Shown: positions 12,083 to 21,600 of the stretch, piece by piece
Layout of the letters: every line of letters starts with the position of its first letter
How positions within the stretch are numbered: the first letter of the stretch is position 1
IMG/VR virus record: IMGVR_UViG_3300025137_000176
Location: 1-30,027 of that record
Length of the DNA stretch: 30,027 bases
DNA from: a virus
Reading direction: 5' to 3' (one strand)
Position numbers and translations under genes: made by a program
Notes under the pieces: generated by a model
Database searches by the model: none
Seen by the model: only the letters and a program-made list of their open reading frames with translations
What the model was told of the DNA's origin: nothing

Positions 12083-13583
12083 GTACAAACCTGATGGAAA
12101 AGTAATAAAGGATTTTATGAAAGATGACAGTTTCTTTCGTGGCATTCGTGGTCCTGTTGGTAGTGGTAAGTCTGTTAGTTGTTGTGTTGAAGTATTTAGA
12201 CGTGCTTTAGGGCAAAAAAAGAATGATGATGGTATTAGACGTTCTCGTTGGGCAATCATAAGAAACACCAATCCACAACTTAGAACAACAACAATTAAGA
12301 CATGGCTAGACTGGTTTCCTGAGAATGTATGGGGAAAGTTTACTTGGTCAGTTCCATACACGCATCACATCAAACAATCAGACTTAGACCTTGAGGTTAT
12401 CTTTTTAGCTCTTGATAGACCAGAAGATGTAAAAAAACTCTTGTCGTTAGAGCTTACTGGCATCTGGGTAAACGAGGCTAGAGAAATACCTAAGTCTATT
12501 ATTGATGCTTGCACTATGCGTGTTGGCAGATTTCCTTCTATGAAAGATGGAGGTTGTAGTTGGACAGGAGTAATATGCGATACCAATGCCCCAGAAGAAG
12601 ACCATTGGTGGGCAATCATGGCAGGGGAAGTTCCAATGCCAGACCATATACCAAAAGAAGAAGCCAAGATGTTAGTGAAGCCAGAGAACTGGCATTTCTT
12701 TACACAGCCAGAGGGCATGAAGGAAGAGAAGGACGAAGAAGGGAATATCGTAAAATACGTTCCAAACAAAAACGCAGAGAACGTAAACAATATGAGAAGC
12801 GATTATTATCCAAACATTGTACAGGGCAAGACGAAGAGTTGGATTGATGTTTATGTAATGAATAAACTAGGTAGTATTAAAGATGGCAAACCCATTTATC
12901 CCATGTTTGCACCTGATGTGCATATCGCCAAAGAAGAAATACCGATTGCTGATAGTATCCCTGTATATGTGGGTATTGATTTTGGTCTTACCCCTGCTTG
13001 TGTGTTTGCTCAAAAGGTAAGAGGCAGATGGCTCATACAAAAAGAAATAGTTGCTTTCGATATGGGTGTTGTAAAATTCTCTGAGCTTCTTAGAGCAGAA
13101 CTAGCTACTTACTATCAGAACTGTGAAGCTATAATCTTTGGTGACCCTGCTGGTGATTTCAGAGCGCAGACAGATGAATCTACTCCATTTCAGATATTAA
13201 GAGGTGCAGGTCTAGTAGCACGACCAGCCCCATCTAATGATGTATCTCTTAGATTAGAATCTGTGAGTGTTACTTTAAATAGAATGGTTGAAGGGCAGTC
13301 TGGTTTTATAATTGATTTAAGATGTAGGAATCTTATTAAAGGTTTTGAAGGTGGGTATCAGTATAGAAGACTGCAAGTATCTGGTGAACGCTTTGATGAC
13401 AAGCCAGATAAAAACCACTTCTCTCACATACATGATGCATTGCAATATTTAATGCTAGGTGCTGGTGAAGGCAGACAGGTAATGCAAACAGTTACTAAAG
13501 GCTCGTTCCAAGCCAAAAGAGAATATGATGTTTTCTCTCGTCAGCCTAAGAAACGCAGACAGGGTTTGTGGGCAAGACTTTAA
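12069..13583 (+). CDS. terL: Terminase large subunit
   Basis: 504 aa from GTG 12069. It powers DNA packaging and cuts concatemers at the portal. ATPase motifs: Walker A GPVGSGKS (28-35) and Walker B LTGIWVNEA (about 129-137, E136 catalytic). RuvC-like nuclease acids: D304 (VGIDFG), D359 (FGDPAG) and D456 (HIHDALQY). The C-terminus is basic, as in portal-docking tails. Length and motif order fit T7-like large terminases. The start overlaps the preceding small gene. The motif set is complete, so an active enzyme is expected. Confidence 0.95.
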   Translation: MTAFKYKPDGKVIKDFMKDDSFFRGIRGPVGSGKSVSCCVEVFRRALGQKKNDDGIRRSRWAIIRNTNPQLRTTTIKTWLDWFPENVWGKFTWSVPYTHHIKQSDLDLEVIFLALDRPEDVKKLLSLELTGIWVNEAREIPKSIIDACTMRVGRFPSMKDGGCSWTGVICDTNAPEEDHWWAIMAGEVPMPDHIPKEEAKMLVKPENWHFFTQPEGMKEEKDEEGNIVKYVPNKNAENVNNMRSDYYPNIVQGKTKSWIDVYVMNKLGSIKDGKPIYPMFAPDVHIAKEEIPIADSIPVYVGIDFGLTPACVFAQKVRGRWLIQKEIVAFDMGVVKFSELLRAELATYYQNCEAIIFGDPAGDFRAQTDESTPFQILRGAGLVARPAPSNDVSLRLESVSVTLNRMVEGQSGFIIDLRCRNLIKGFEGGYQYRRLQVSGERFDDKPDKNHFSHIHDALQYLMLGAGEGRQVMQTVTKGSFQAKREYDVFSRQPKKRRQGLWARL

Positions 13584-13585
13584 AA

Positions 13586-13594
13586 TGTGCGTTG
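13586..13594 (+). promoter_or_regulatory. Late-region motif copy 3 (TGTGCGTTG)
   Basis: Three bases after the large terminase stop. It is followed by TGAGCTATTAATGCACATC, whose TTAATGCA matches half an operator, as at 28480. A possible promoter TTGTGA-17-TATGTA starts inside the motif. The portal operon begins at 13640. Confidence 0.45.
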
Positions 13595-13639
13595 TGAGCT
13601 ATTAATGCACATCATATGTATAGCTAAAGGAGTTTGATT

Positions 13640-13858
13640 ATGTGCCTACCTAAACCATCAAGACCATCAAGACCTGCTGTTGATCCAAATGTTGCCGCTA
13701 TGAGAAATCAACAAGAAGCAACAGAGCGTAGAAAAAGAGCAGATGAAAAAGAAGAAGCACTAGAAGAACGTGTACGCAGAATGCGTGGTGGTTCTGGATT
13801 GCGCTCATTGTTAACAAGTAATCGTGGTGGTCTGGGTTATTATAGCGAGACATTGTAA
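13640..13858 (+). CDS. Small Pro/Arg-rich phage protein (72 aa)
   Basis: Begins MCLPKPSRPSRPAVDPNVAA, continues as a charged helix (EATERRKRADEKEEALEERVRRMRGG) and ends GSGLRSLLTSNRGGLGY. Short proteins of this form sit just before portal genes in many podoviruses; their role is unknown. ATG 13640 follows AAAGGAG. The Cys at position 2 could suggest lipid attachment but there is no signal peptide. TAATG junction with the portal gene. Confidence 0.75.
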   Translation: MCLPKPSRPSRPAVDPNVAAMRNQQEATERRKRADEKEEALEERVRRMRGGSGLRSLLTSNRGGLGYYSETL

Positions 13859-15396
13859 TGCATTCTAAGCATATGCTTGAGAAATATGAGAGAGCAAAAT
13901 CTCATCGCTCCCACTTTGAATCCTTGTTTGAGGAGTGTTACGAGTATGCTTTGCCAATGCGTAAGAGCTTCTTTGACCAAGGCATAGGGCAAAGACGCGA
14001 TGATAAAATCTTTGATGAGACTGCTGTTGTAGGCACACAGGAGTTTGCTTCTCGTTTGCAAGCAGGGCTAGTTCCAAACTTTGCAAGATGGGCAGACTTT
14101 ATAGCTGGCTCTGAAGTACCAAAAGAACAACAAGATGAAGTAAATAATCAGTTAGATGAGGTAACTGAATATGTATTTGAAGTTATACAAAATTCTAATT
14201 TTGGTCAGGAAATCCATGAAACATTTATGGACCTTGCTGTGGGAACAGGTGTCTTACTTGTTGAGGAAGGCAATGCAGTCAATCCAATACGCTTTAATGC
14301 AATTCCGTTACCAAGTGTTATACTTGATACTGGACCTGATGATAGCATCGACCACGTTTATAGGGAACGCGAACTTAAATATAGCGACTTATCTATCGCA
14401 TATCCAAAAGCGAATCTACCTGAAAAAGTACAAAGAGCAGTTGAAACAACACCAGAAGATAAAGCCAAAATCCTAGAAGTTGTTTGTAGAAATTATGAAA
14501 ACAAGAATGATGAGCGATATGATTACTATGTAATTGACAGACAGCATGGTGAGCAAATCTATTATGAGCAGTTTAAAGGTACTGGCTCTAATCCGTTTGT
14601 GTGTTTTAGATGGTCTAAAGCCTCTGGCGAGATTTATGGAAGAGGTCCTTTAGTCAACGCATTAAGTGCGATTAAAACTACCAACCTTACAATCGAGCTT
14701 GTATTAGAAAATGCACAGATGGCTATCTCTGGTATATATCAAATGGATGATGATGGGGTTATAAACACAGATACTATAAACCTCGTGCCAGGGACTATCA
14801 TTCCTAAAGCTCAAGGCTCAAGAGGATTACAGCCAATACAACAAGCTGGAAGCTTTGATGTTGCCAATCTTGTGCTGGGAGATATGCGTAATAATATTAA
14901 ACGTGCATTATATAATGATATGCTTGGCGATCCTAATAAAACACCAGCATCTGCAACAGAAGTAGCAGAAAGAATGGCTGACTTATCTAGACGTATTGGC
15001 TCTGCTTTTGGCAGACTACAAGCTGAAATGGTACAACCTGTATTACAGCGTGTTGTGTATATTCTAAAGAAACAAGGTCGTATTGATGTGCCAGTTATTA
15101 ATGGCAGAGAAGTTAAGATACGTTCTGTATCTCCATTAGCACAGGCACAGGCTAATCAGGATATATCGAATGTGTCACGATATCTTGGTCTTGTAGGTCA
15201 GACGTTTGGACCAGAGCTATTAAATCTTCTTGTGTCTTCTGAAGATACAGCAGTGTATTTGGCTAAGAAGTTTGGTGTACCTGATAGTCTTATTAGAGAT
15301 GATGCTCAAAGAAGACAGATTATAATGGCGGCACAACAGCTTCAACAACAACAACAGCAACAAGGTATGATGGATGAGCCAGCACCTAGGAATTGA
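13858..15396 (+). CDS. Portal (head-tail connector) protein, T7 gp8-like
   Basis: 512 aa, the usual size of the T7-type connector family. It forms the dodecameric ring at the capsid vertex through which DNA is packaged and ejected. Family pattern: an N-terminal helix with R..HFESLFEECYEYALPMR, SRLQAGLVPNFARWADF, the mid region NPFVCFRWSKASGEIYGRGP, and a C-terminal helical region with TPASATEVAERMADLSRRIG. It ends in a Gln-rich tail (QQLQQQQQQQGMM), which in such phages points into the head. Coupled by TAATG to the small gene before it; overlaps the next by 23 bp. Confidence 0.92.
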   Translation: MHSKHMLEKYERAKSHRSHFESLFEECYEYALPMRKSFFDQGIGQRRDDKIFDETAVVGTQEFASRLQAGLVPNFARWADFIAGSEVPKEQQDEVNNQLDEVTEYVFEVIQNSNFGQEIHETFMDLAVGTGVLLVEEGNAVNPIRFNAIPLPSVILDTGPDDSIDHVYRERELKYSDLSIAYPKANLPEKVQRAVETTPEDKAKILEVVCRNYENKNDERYDYYVIDRQHGEQIYYEQFKGTGSNPFVCFRWSKASGEIYGRGPLVNALSAIKTTNLTIELVLENAQMAISGIYQMDDDGVINTDTINLVPGTIIPKAQGSRGLQPIQQAGSFDVANLVLGDMRNNIKRALYNDMLGDPNKTPASATEVAERMADLSRRIGSAFGRLQAEMVQPVLQRVVYILKKQGRIDVPVINGREVKIRSVSPLAQAQANQDISNVSRYLGLVGQTFGPELLNLLVSSEDTAVYLAKKFGVPDSLIRDDAQRRQIIMAAQQLQQQQQQQGMMDEPAPRN

Positions 15397-15631
15397 TGGA
15401 TTTGCTAGAGACAGAGAAGATGATGAAGCTATTTCTCAAAACATACAAAGTTTATTTAGAACACCTAATGGCAAAGCAGTTTTAAGTTATTTGCGTTCTG
15501 TAACATTAGATTTGGTGTCAGGACCTAATGCATCTGATGGCGAGTTACGTCACAGAGAAGGGCAACGCTTTATCGTTGCGATTATAGAAAAACGTATTCA
15601 ACACGCACAAAGGATGAAAGATAATGGATGA
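15374..15631 (+). CDS. Bbp19-like small phage protein
   Basis: 85 aa. The pattern LFRTPNGKAVLSYLRSVTLD...ELRHREGQRFIVAIIEKRI resembles the Bbp19 family, small proteins found between portal and scaffold genes, whose function is not known. It starts inside the last codons of the portal gene (23-bp overlap) and overlaps the scaffold start by 8 bp, so all three are tightly coupled. Confidence 0.75.
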   Translation: MSQHLGIDGFARDREDDEAISQNIQSLFRTPNGKAVLSYLRSVTLDLVSGPNASDGELRHREGQRFIVAIIEKRIQHAQRMKDNG

Positions 15632-16316
15632 TGCTGTAGATAATGTGGAAGCTGTAGCAGAAGCACCTACGCGCCCAGAGTGGCTACCAGAGAAGTTTAA
15701 AACACCAGAAGATTTAGTAACTTCCTATTCTAGTTTGGAAACTAAACTAGGCACAAGTCAGGATGATTTAAAGGCTTCAATACTACAAGAGTTAGAGACT
15801 GAAGCATTACAAAACCGACCTGCAACTGTTGGTGATTATCAAGTACCAGAAGCATTAGATGAAAATCTTGTAAATGATAATCCATTGTTTCAATGGTGGG
15901 CTAATCATTCTTTTGAGAATGGCTATACCCAAGATGAATTTGAATCAGGTATTGGACAATACGCACAGTTTTATGAATCTATGCAACCAGACTTGGAAGG
16001 CGAGAAAACAAAGCTAGGTGAGAATGCTGATGCTCGTATTGAGGCTGTTGATTTATGGGCTAATAAATTCTTTCCAGAAGAATTATCTGATGCTGTATTA
16101 ACGCTTGGTCAATCAGCTAATGGCATTGAGGCTTTGGAGTTTCTTATGGATAAGCTGAGTGGTGCTAATATGTCAGGTAATGCACAACCAGCACAACAGA
16201 TTTCAGAAGCAGATTTACGTTCTATGATGAAAGATGAAAGATACTGGAATGTCTCTAAACGCGACCCAGCATTTGTTAAACAGGTAGAAGATGGTTTTTC
16301 CAGAGTCTTTCGATAA
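15624..16316 (+). CDS. Capsid assembly scaffold protein, T7 gp9-like
   Basis: 230 aa, acidic and mostly helical. The opening APTRPEWLPEKFKTPEDLVTSYSSLETKLG is typical of podovirus scaffolds, and the end (SEADLRSMMKDERYWNVSKRDPAFVKQVEDGFSRVF) is the C-terminal helix that usually contacts the coat protein. It guides procapsid assembly and is then removed. Located between portal and capsid as in T7. Start ATG 15624 follows AAGGATG. It is shorter than T7 gp9 (307 aa). Confidence 0.88.
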   Translation: MDDAVDNVEAVAEAPTRPEWLPEKFKTPEDLVTSYSSLETKLGTSQDDLKASILQELETEALQNRPATVGDYQVPEALDENLVNDNPLFQWWANHSFENGYTQDEFESGIGQYAQFYESMQPDLEGEKTKLGENADARIEAVDLWANKFFPEELSDAVLTLGQSANGIEALEFLMDKLSGANMSGNAQPAQQISEADLRSMMKDERYWNVSKRDPAFVKQVEDGFSRVFR

Positions 16317-16839
16317 ATATTTTCAGATAGATAATCATGTTGGGTTAATAAAATCTACTCATAAACACGCTCAATATCTTCAATCAAGACTTCGCAGTAA
16401 TGATATTATTGAATGTGCTATTCATGAGATAACACCATTTAGAGTATTGCATGAGGCTGTTGCTGATGATGATACGTTTTGTATTACAGCATTATATGAT
16501 GAAGAGCCTGTATGTATGTTTGGTGTTTCTCCTTTAATATTTTATGACGAAGTTCATGAGACTATGAATGAATTACGCATGGGCAATATCTGGATGCTTG
16601 GCTCAAATAAATTAAATACAATACGTAAAAGCTTTTATAAAACCTCTAAGAAGGTTGTTAACTGGTTATCAGAAGAGTTTGATTACCTAGAAAATGTTGT
16701 TCCTCTTAGTCATAAGAAAACTATTTTATGGCTATCTCTTCTTGGGTTTGATGTAGGTAAAGGTATTATAACAATTAATAATACTGAATGTGTACGTTTT
16801 GTGCGTTGCGCTCCTAACATCCAAGTGTCATTCCAATAA
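16291..16839 (+). CDS. DUF2833-type (T7 gp13-like) protein
   Basis: 182 aa. The pattern CAIHEITPFRVLHEAV, ITALYDEEPVCMFGVSPL, NIWMLGSNKLNTIRKSFYKTSKKVVNWL, LENVVPLSHKKTILWLSLLGFDV matches the GNAT-fold family that includes T7 gp13. In T7 this helps internal-core assembly and is not a known acetyltransferase. Here it stands between scaffold and capsid, not with the internal virion genes, and overlaps the scaffold end by 26 bp. Family fairly sure, role by analogy. Confidence 0.75.
   Translation: MVFPESFDKYFQIDNHVGLIKSTHKHAQYLQSRLRSNDIIECAIHEITPFRVLHEAVADDDTFCITALYDEEPVCMFGVSPLIFYDEVHETMNELRMGNIWMLGSNKLNTIRKSFYKTSKKVVNWLSEEFDYLENVVPLSHKKTILWLSLLGFDVGKGIITINNTECVRFVRCAPNIQVSFQ
16800..16808 (+). 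promoter_or_regulatory. Late-region motif copy 4 (TGTGCGTTG)
   Basis: Inside the end of the DUF2833 gene, 139 bp before the capsid gene. In both this copy and copy 2 the motif is read in the same codon phase (Phe-Val-Arg). Confidence 0.35.
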
Positions 16840-16870
16840 ATACAGCCTACTATAACTGACAGCCCTTATT

Positions 16871-16907
16871 TGGATAACTGGATGATGTGAAAAGTGGATA
16901 ACTGGAT
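16871..16907 (+). repeat. 13-bp direct repeat upstream of the capsid gene
   Basis: TGGATAACTGGAT occurs at 16871-16883 and 16895-16907, 24 bp apart, in the 99-bp gap before the capsid gene. It could be a protein-binding site boosting capsid expression. Nothing else is seen in the gap apart from the ribosome site AAGGAG near 16929. Confidence 0.55.
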
Positions 16908-16938
16908 AGTAATGTAATTTCTTTTTAAGGAGCTTAAA

Positions 16939-17754
16939 ATGGCGAATACAATAGATACCGCCTTTATAAAGCAGTTTGAATCTGAAGTTCACATGGCTTA
17001 TCAGCGTATGGGTTCAAAGTTAAGAAACACTGTTCGCACAGTTGGTAATGTCCGTGGTAGCGTTGTTCGCTTTCAGAAAATAGGAACAGGTACTGCTTCT
17101 ACTAAATCAAGAAATGGGGATGTAACCCCTATGGAGCTTGCACATACCACTGTGGAAGCAACAATGTCAGATTTTTACGCAGGTGAATATATAGATAAAC
17201 TTGATGAAATGAAGACAAACATTGATGAGCGTCAAGCTGTAGCAACATCTGCGGCGGCGGCACTAGGTCGAAAGACTGACGAATTGCTCATTACTGCAAT
17301 GGATGCAGGTGCAAATGGCACACAAATACATAATACAAGTTCTGCTGTAGAAAAAGCAGATTTATTATCTTTGTTTGAAACATTTGGTTCTGCAAATATC
17401 CCAGAAGATGGGGGTCGTTATCTTGCTATGCATCCAAAAGGATATGCTGATTTGTTTTCAATAAATGAGTTTGCATCATCTGATTTTGTTGGTGAGCAGA
17501 ATCTTCCTTATGCTGGCGGTATGACAATGAAAGAATTTCTTGGCTTTAAGATATTCTCAACCTCTGCTGTAGCGGCAGGTAAGAGTATGGCTTATCATAC
17601 TTCTTCTGTTGGTTTAGGCGTTAGTTCCGATGTTTCTACTGAGTTAAATTATGTACCTCAGAAAGCATCTCATCTTGCATTATCTATGATGTCAATGGGT
17701 GCAGTTGTTATTGATAGCAACGGCATCTATGAAGTCTTAGATAACAACACATAG
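16939..17754 (+). CDS. Major capsid protein
   Basis: 271 aa. It begins ANTIDTAFIKQFESEVHMAYQR, followed by a VRGSVVRFQKIGTG strand and a long HK97-like body (AHTTVEATMSDFYAGEYIDKLDEMKTN...AAAALGRKTDELLITAMDAGA). This is the pattern of capsid proteins in marine podoviruses. A strong ribosome site, AAGGAGC, precedes ATG 16939. Position after the scaffold and before the decoration-like and tail tube genes confirms the assignment. It is shorter than T7 gp10A (345 aa), so a small HK97-fold coat is expected. Confidence 0.88.
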   Translation: MANTIDTAFIKQFESEVHMAYQRMGSKLRNTVRTVGNVRGSVVRFQKIGTGTASTKSRNGDVTPMELAHTTVEATMSDFYAGEYIDKLDEMKTNIDERQAVATSAAAALGRKTDELLITAMDAGANGTQIHNTSSAVEKADLLSLFETFGSANIPEDGGRYLAMHPKGYADLFSINEFASSDFVGEQNLPYAGGMTMKEFLGFKIFSTSAVAAGKSMAYHTSSVGLGVSSDVSTELNYVPQKASHLALSMMSMGAVVIDSNGIYEVLDNNT

Positions 17755-17763
17755 GAGGATTAA

Positions 17764-18030
17764 ATGGCTTATTTAGCAAGTGGTCTTCATAGAATAGGTG
17801 GAGCAAGTGGTGTTAATCTTTGGATTTATCAAACGGCAGATACAATTGCGACTGTAAATACATCTGGTTATTTTACTGGTGAAGCAGTCAATATGTTGAA
17901 TGTTCGTGATTTGATTATTGTTCAAGATACAAACACACCAACAACAAACTTTGTGAATGTCTTATCAAATAATGGTTCTACTGTTGACGTAAGTAATGGT
18001 ACTGCCGTTGTTGAAACAGACAGCGATTAA
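17764..18030 (+). CDS. Hypothetical virion protein, possible capsid decoration (88 aa)
   Basis: A small beta-rich protein (LASGLHRIGGASGVNLWIYQTADTIATVNTSGYF...LNVRDLIIVQDTNTPT). Proteins of this form directly follow the capsid gene in many podoviruses and are suspected to be capsid-associated. ATG 17764 follows AGGAGG. It is the last gene before a strong hairpin, so it is probably expressed at capsid level. Function inferred from position. Confidence 0.65.
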   Translation: MAYLASGLHRIGGASGVNLWIYQTADTIATVNTSGYFTGEAVNMLNVRDLIIVQDTNTPTTNFVNVLSNNGSTVDVSNGTAVVETDSD

Positions 18031-18036
18031 AGGAGC

Positions 18037-18071
18037 TTGGGGGAAGTCAAGTCCTAGCTTACTTCCCCCAA
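18037..18071 (+). terminator. Strong hairpin after the capsid gene pair
   Basis: TTGGGGGAAGT (18037-18047) pairs perfectly with ACTTCCCCCAA (18061-18071), 11 bp, and AAG/CTT in the loop could extend it. No T run follows, so it may protect the capsid mRNA end and only partly stop transcription into the tail genes. Its end is only 8 bp before the next start. Confidence 0.5.
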
Positions 18072-18078
18072 ACATAAT

Positions 18079-18666
18079 ATGAGTTCAACAAGCGCATCAT
18101 CAGCATTAGAAATAAATAATCGTGGATTAATTCTAGTTGGAGCTAGTACCATATCTGCTTTTACAGAAGATAGTGAAGAAGGTCGCGTATCAACAGCAAT
18201 GTATGAAGATACAATGCAAACCTTACTTGTTTCTGCACGTTGGAGATTTGCAACTAAACAGGTTGCATTAAACCAATCTGGTTCAGACCCACTGGCACGA
18301 TATGAACATAAGTATCAACTGCCATCTGATTATCTTATGCTTCATGCAATTACTGTAAATGATTTAATATTAGAGTATAATGTTTATGGTGATGAGGTTT
18401 ATGCAGATTCAACATCAACAGATTCTTTAATAGCTGATTATACATTTAGACAATCAGAATCTAATTTTCCATCTTATTTTATTCTTTTAGCTGAGTATAA
18501 ACTTGCGAGTATATTTGCAACAGCATTAGCAAGAGATGAAAACTTGGCAGCTCTTTTTGAAAATCAGACAAATACATTAATGCAACAGGCTAAGACATTA
18601 GATGCACAGCAACAAACAACACGCAAATTGGTAACTTCTAGGTTTATTACTGATAGGAGGAGTTAA
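18079..18666 (+). CDS. Tail tubular protein A (gatekeeper), T7 gp11-like
   Basis: 195 aa, the same size as T7 gp11. It opens with a helix (EINNRGLILVGASTISAF) and contains the typical TLLVSARWRFATKQVAL and YEHKYQLPSDYLMLHAI segments, then a helical C-terminus (ILLAEYKLASIFATALARDENLAALF). It forms the ring linking the portal and the nozzle. TAATG junction with the nozzle gene. Clear by pattern, size and position. Confidence 0.88.
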   Translation: MSSTSASSALEINNRGLILVGASTISAFTEDSEEGRVSTAMYEDTMQTLLVSARWRFATKQVALNQSGSDPLARYEHKYQLPSDYLMLHAITVNDLILEYNVYGDEVYADSTSTDSLIADYTFRQSESNFPSYFILLAEYKLASIFATALARDENLAALFENQTNTLMQQAKTLDAQQQTTRKLVTSRFITDRRS

Positions 18667-21600
18667 TGCCAAGAGTGCGTATTCCCCTTAATAACTTTGC
18701 TTTTGGTGAGGTTAATCCTTCTTTATCTAGTAGAACAGACAATGCAATCTACGCACAGTCTGGTGAGATAGTAGAGAACTTTTACATAAGACCAGAGGGC
18801 GGTTTAAAAAAACGTGCTGGTACTTGGCTACATGATTCCATACCGCATGATGGGGTGTCTACTTCTACTTCTAATATGGATGTAAGGCTTGAGCCTTTTA
18901 TATTTTCTGATGATGAGAAGTATATAATTGCTTTTGATAGTGGAGGATTTACACCTTATATTGTAGAGCCAAATACTACTGATGCTATTGATAATACATT
19001 TGGTGATAGTCTTGGCATTACTCAGTTAGAGCGTATTACAAGTAGTGATAAATATAGAACAGTTACTGGTAACTTTCATATTACAGATGAGACTGCACAC
19101 ACGTCGAATGTTGCAAATGGAATAGCTACAGATGGTATTGTCAGTGGCGAAAATCAATTAGCCAGAAATAAATACATATTAAGAGATGATGCGACACATG
19201 ATAATTTTACAATGGGAATAAGACGCAATGGCATTATGATAAGACCTATCCCTTCTTCTGGTCATTCTCGTTTCTACCCTATCAATCATGTATTTTTTAA
19301 TGATGAGACATATACAGGAACAACTACTACTACTGGTATTGGTGGCACAGGTTTGAATGTAACTGTTACTACAATCAAAAGCGGTGTGAATGCGGCTAAT
19401 ACAAAATATAATTTTACATTTACAAACACTGATCCTTTTTGTTTACAGCCAGAAATTGATGGCTCTATTCGTTATATAAATACAAATCAATCTTTTGAGT
19501 TATTAAATCAATCATCAAATAGCTGGTCTGTTACGTTTAAAGAAGATGCAGTAAAAGAAATATACACAACTAATGCAAATACAGGCATTGTTATAAATGT
19601 AGGTACAAGCGGTACAGATTCACTTCTTACAAATTCTACTAAATATAATGGTGATACTGTACCAAATAATGATTACGATTTAGAATATTTAAGTTTCGAT
19701 CCTTATGGTTTTATTGATTATACCAATTCTTCAGATACAAATAATACAGATGTTATAAGCTGTCCTTGGACTAGTTCTACTTTAAATCAATTCACCTATA
19801 CGCAACGTGGTGATTTTATGATTATCTGTCATGATACATGGCAACCTGTTATGATTGTAAGAACTGGTTTAAATCAATTTGAGTTAAGACAATATGAGTT
19901 TGATAAATCACTAGACGGCAATACGATATTTCAGCCTTATTATAATTTTCAAGATAGCAATAATACTTTACAAGTATTAAGAGCTAGTAATATTCCATCA
20001 CTTAATAATGCTCAAACAACTCAAACAATTACATTAACTGGCGGTACTTATTATAATTTTACTGCTTCAGTAAGATACTCACGAGATAGTGCTACTCAAG
20101 AGCAAGCATATGGTGGATATCAAATGGGTTCTAATAGAGAAGATAGTGGAGTTACAGTTGCTGTAAGTGTAAGTGCAACAGGGGCTGGTAATTCTAATAC
20201 AAATCGAGATATAGGAACATTTTATAATAGCGTTAGTCAAGGTACTTCATTTACAGGACAACCGTTGTTAGCGGTTACTGATTTAGCTAGAGGTGGTGGA
20301 AGACACGCTGGTGGCAATCCTTTAGTTATTATTAATATAACCGTACAAGGTACACCTTCATCCGATACAGTTCTTACTTTTAATCCAAATGCTAGTTCAA
20401 CCCCATCTAGACAGTCTGGAAATAGTACCTTTGATTTACAAACGTTAAGTAATTCTGTAAGTACATCTGATGGAATTACTGGACCTGTGACTCTTTTAAC
20501 TTCTCAGGATTATTTTAATTTTGGTCATGTTGGTGTGACGTTATTAATTGGAGAAACAGAAGCAACAATCACAGCATTCACTGATGCAAGAACAGTTACA
20601 GCCTCTATACTTGGAACATTACAGTTTCAGTTAGATAAAAATCCATTTGCTATAAATAACGGTAGTAATAAATTAACAGTTACGCATGCACTTCATGGAT
20701 TACAAGCTGGTACTACTGTAACATTTTCAGAAGCATCTAGCTCTAGCACAACCGATAATAAAATTAGTGCAAGTGAAATAAATGGTGCGCGTGTTATTCA
20801 TAAAATTATTGATGAAAATACCTATCAGGTTACACTTCCTGATACTGCTGAAAATAATGATGAGGCTTTTGGTGGCTCTCCTTTTGTAAGTGCAACAGGT
20901 GCAACAACTGAATGGTTTGAGCAATCTTATTCAACCTATAGAGGTTTTCCTCAAGCTGTTGTTTTTCATGAAGATAGATTGTGGTTTGCTGGTACACCTT
21001 CTCAGCCTCTGGGTATATGGGCTTCTAAGACAGGATTATATTTTAACTTTGATATTGGTGATGGAGAAGAAAACGATAGCTTGGATATAGAAGCTAATAT
21101 AGGCGCGCAAGCACAAATACGTCATATGGTTAGCAATAGAGACTTGCAGGTATTTTCTTCTGAGTTTGAATTTTTTATACCAGCATTTACAGACCAAGCA
21201 ATAACACCTGCTAATGCAAAGATATCTTCTCAAACACCTTATGGTATTGGATATACAAAGCCTCTTCCTTTTGATGGTGTGTCTATATTTGCACAGGCTG
21301 ATGGTAAAACTATTAGAGATTTTATTTATTCAGATGCAGAAGGTGCATATGTATCTAATCCTATTTCCCTTTTGTCTTCTCATATGACAACAAATGTATA
21401 TCAATCTGCTGTTTTAAAAGGTGGGTTAAGTCAGTCTGGCTCTTACTTATTCCTAATGAGAAGCAAGTCAGATGCTGTTGATTACACTAATACAGAGTTG
21501 CTTGTATATTATCAGATAAGAGGTGATAGACGAGCTGGATGGGTAAGATGGTCTACAAGTTATGGCTATATGCAATCTATCTGTGTTGTTGGTAATCGTT

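Noticed and set aside
12560-12847. Rightward 95-codon frame within the large terminase
   Set aside because: It lies wholly in terL, has no ribosome site, and the terL motifs continue on both sides.
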